This document shows, piece by piece, positions 13,764-13,858 of a stretch of 13,858 nucleotides of DNA. The stretch is taken from NCBI GenBank assembly GCA_029573975.1, contig JAKQBU010000527.1, positions 1 to 13,858 of the forward strand, given 5' to 3'. Below the pieces are notes generated by a model. That model was not told where the DNA came from. It saw only the letters and a list, made by a program, of their open reading frames with translations, and did no database searches. How positions within the stretch are numbered: position 1 is the first letter of the stretch; every line of letters begins with the position of its first letter. Origin of the DNA: Planctomycetota bacterium. GTDB taxonomy: Bacteria; Planctomycetota; Phycisphaerae; Sedimentisphaerales; SM23-30. The translations under genes and the position numbers were made by a program.

Positions 13764-13858
13764 TTATTTCGGCGGAACGATGGTCCAGCTTGGGTCCGGA
13801 TCGAAAGCTTTGATTTTAGGTCCTTTTTTTTCGGTCCCTTTACCGAGATCTTTCTCAT
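13764..13858 (-). CDS. C-terminal end of an unidentified protein (partial), convergent
   Basis: On the - strand a frame is open from the window edge for 30 complete codons and ends with TAA at 13766-13764. Its last residues (GPKIKAFDPDPSWTIVPPK) read like a natural, Lys- and Pro-rich protein end. Another - strand frame is also open here, but its residues look less natural. No family can be named. The 68-bp gap between the two converging stops contains no hairpin with a T-run. Confidence 0.45.
   Translation of the reverse strand, partial: EKDLGKGTEKKGPKIKAFDPDPSWTIVPPK

Noticed and set aside
1..13858. tRNA, rRNA, CRISPR arrays or complete insertion sequences
   Set aside because: Looked for regularly spaced repeats, cloverleaf-like stretches and paired inverted ends; none seen, though structured RNAs cannot be excluded without a covariance search.

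Overview
The window looks like a chromosomal segment of a Gram-negative bacterium devoted to making exported carbohydrate-active proteins. Three things point to Planctomycetota or a related PVC-type lineage: an NPCBM-GH36 fusion, a Ycf46-type AAA+ ATPase, and a secreted beta-helix protein ending in a PKD domain. This is inference from family content, since no rRNA or taxonomic marker is present. The + strand is C-rich throughout, and + strand genes use strongly C-ending codons. There is no tRNA, rRNA, CRISPR array or intact mobile element.

Layout. Bases 1-123 carry the tail of an unidentified + strand gene. Bases 124-710 are poor in convincing coding sequence: a perfect hairpin, a doubtful zinc-ribbon-like remnant, and a small ORF that overlaps the stop of the next gene. 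Three - strand genes follow, encountered left to right as a GspF/PilC-type inner-membrane protein (711-1691), a secreted NPCBM + GH36-like glycosidase (1853-4327), and a large secreted protein that resembles a very divergent clan GH-D glycosidase (4424-7357). Four + strand genes run divergently from there: a Ycf46-like AAA+ ATPase (7535-9022), a secreted beta-helix/PKD protein (9046-10644), a lipoprotein (10708-11478) and a second GH36-like glycosidase without NPCBM (11584-13695). The tail of a convergent - strand gene enters at the right edge.

The most notable observation is regulatory. All three - strand genes are preceded by recognisably the same promoter-like element, with -35 and -10 boxes 17 bp apart. 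In the two glycosidase genes the -10 is followed at identical spacing by the same Shine-Dalgarno sequence. It overlaps inverted half-sites that would suit an operator. The two glycosidase-type genes go further: a ~140-bp direct repeat (about 128/140 matches by eye) holds the promoter, ribosome binding site and whole signal peptide, and then ends, leaving unrelated mature proteins. This looks like a duplicated 'expression plus export' cassette in front of different enzymes. Because the -10 boxes overlap the most upstream ATG codons, the true starts of both genes are ten codons downstream.

Working model (inference): a small regulon for degrading alpha-galactoside-like or related glycans. Two or three clan GH-D enzymes act outside the cytoplasm, the beta-helix/PKD protein binds or cleaves polysaccharide, and a GspF-like secretion or pilus component is under the same promoter type. 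No SusC/SusD pair, sugar transporter or sugar-responsive regulator is seen in the window.
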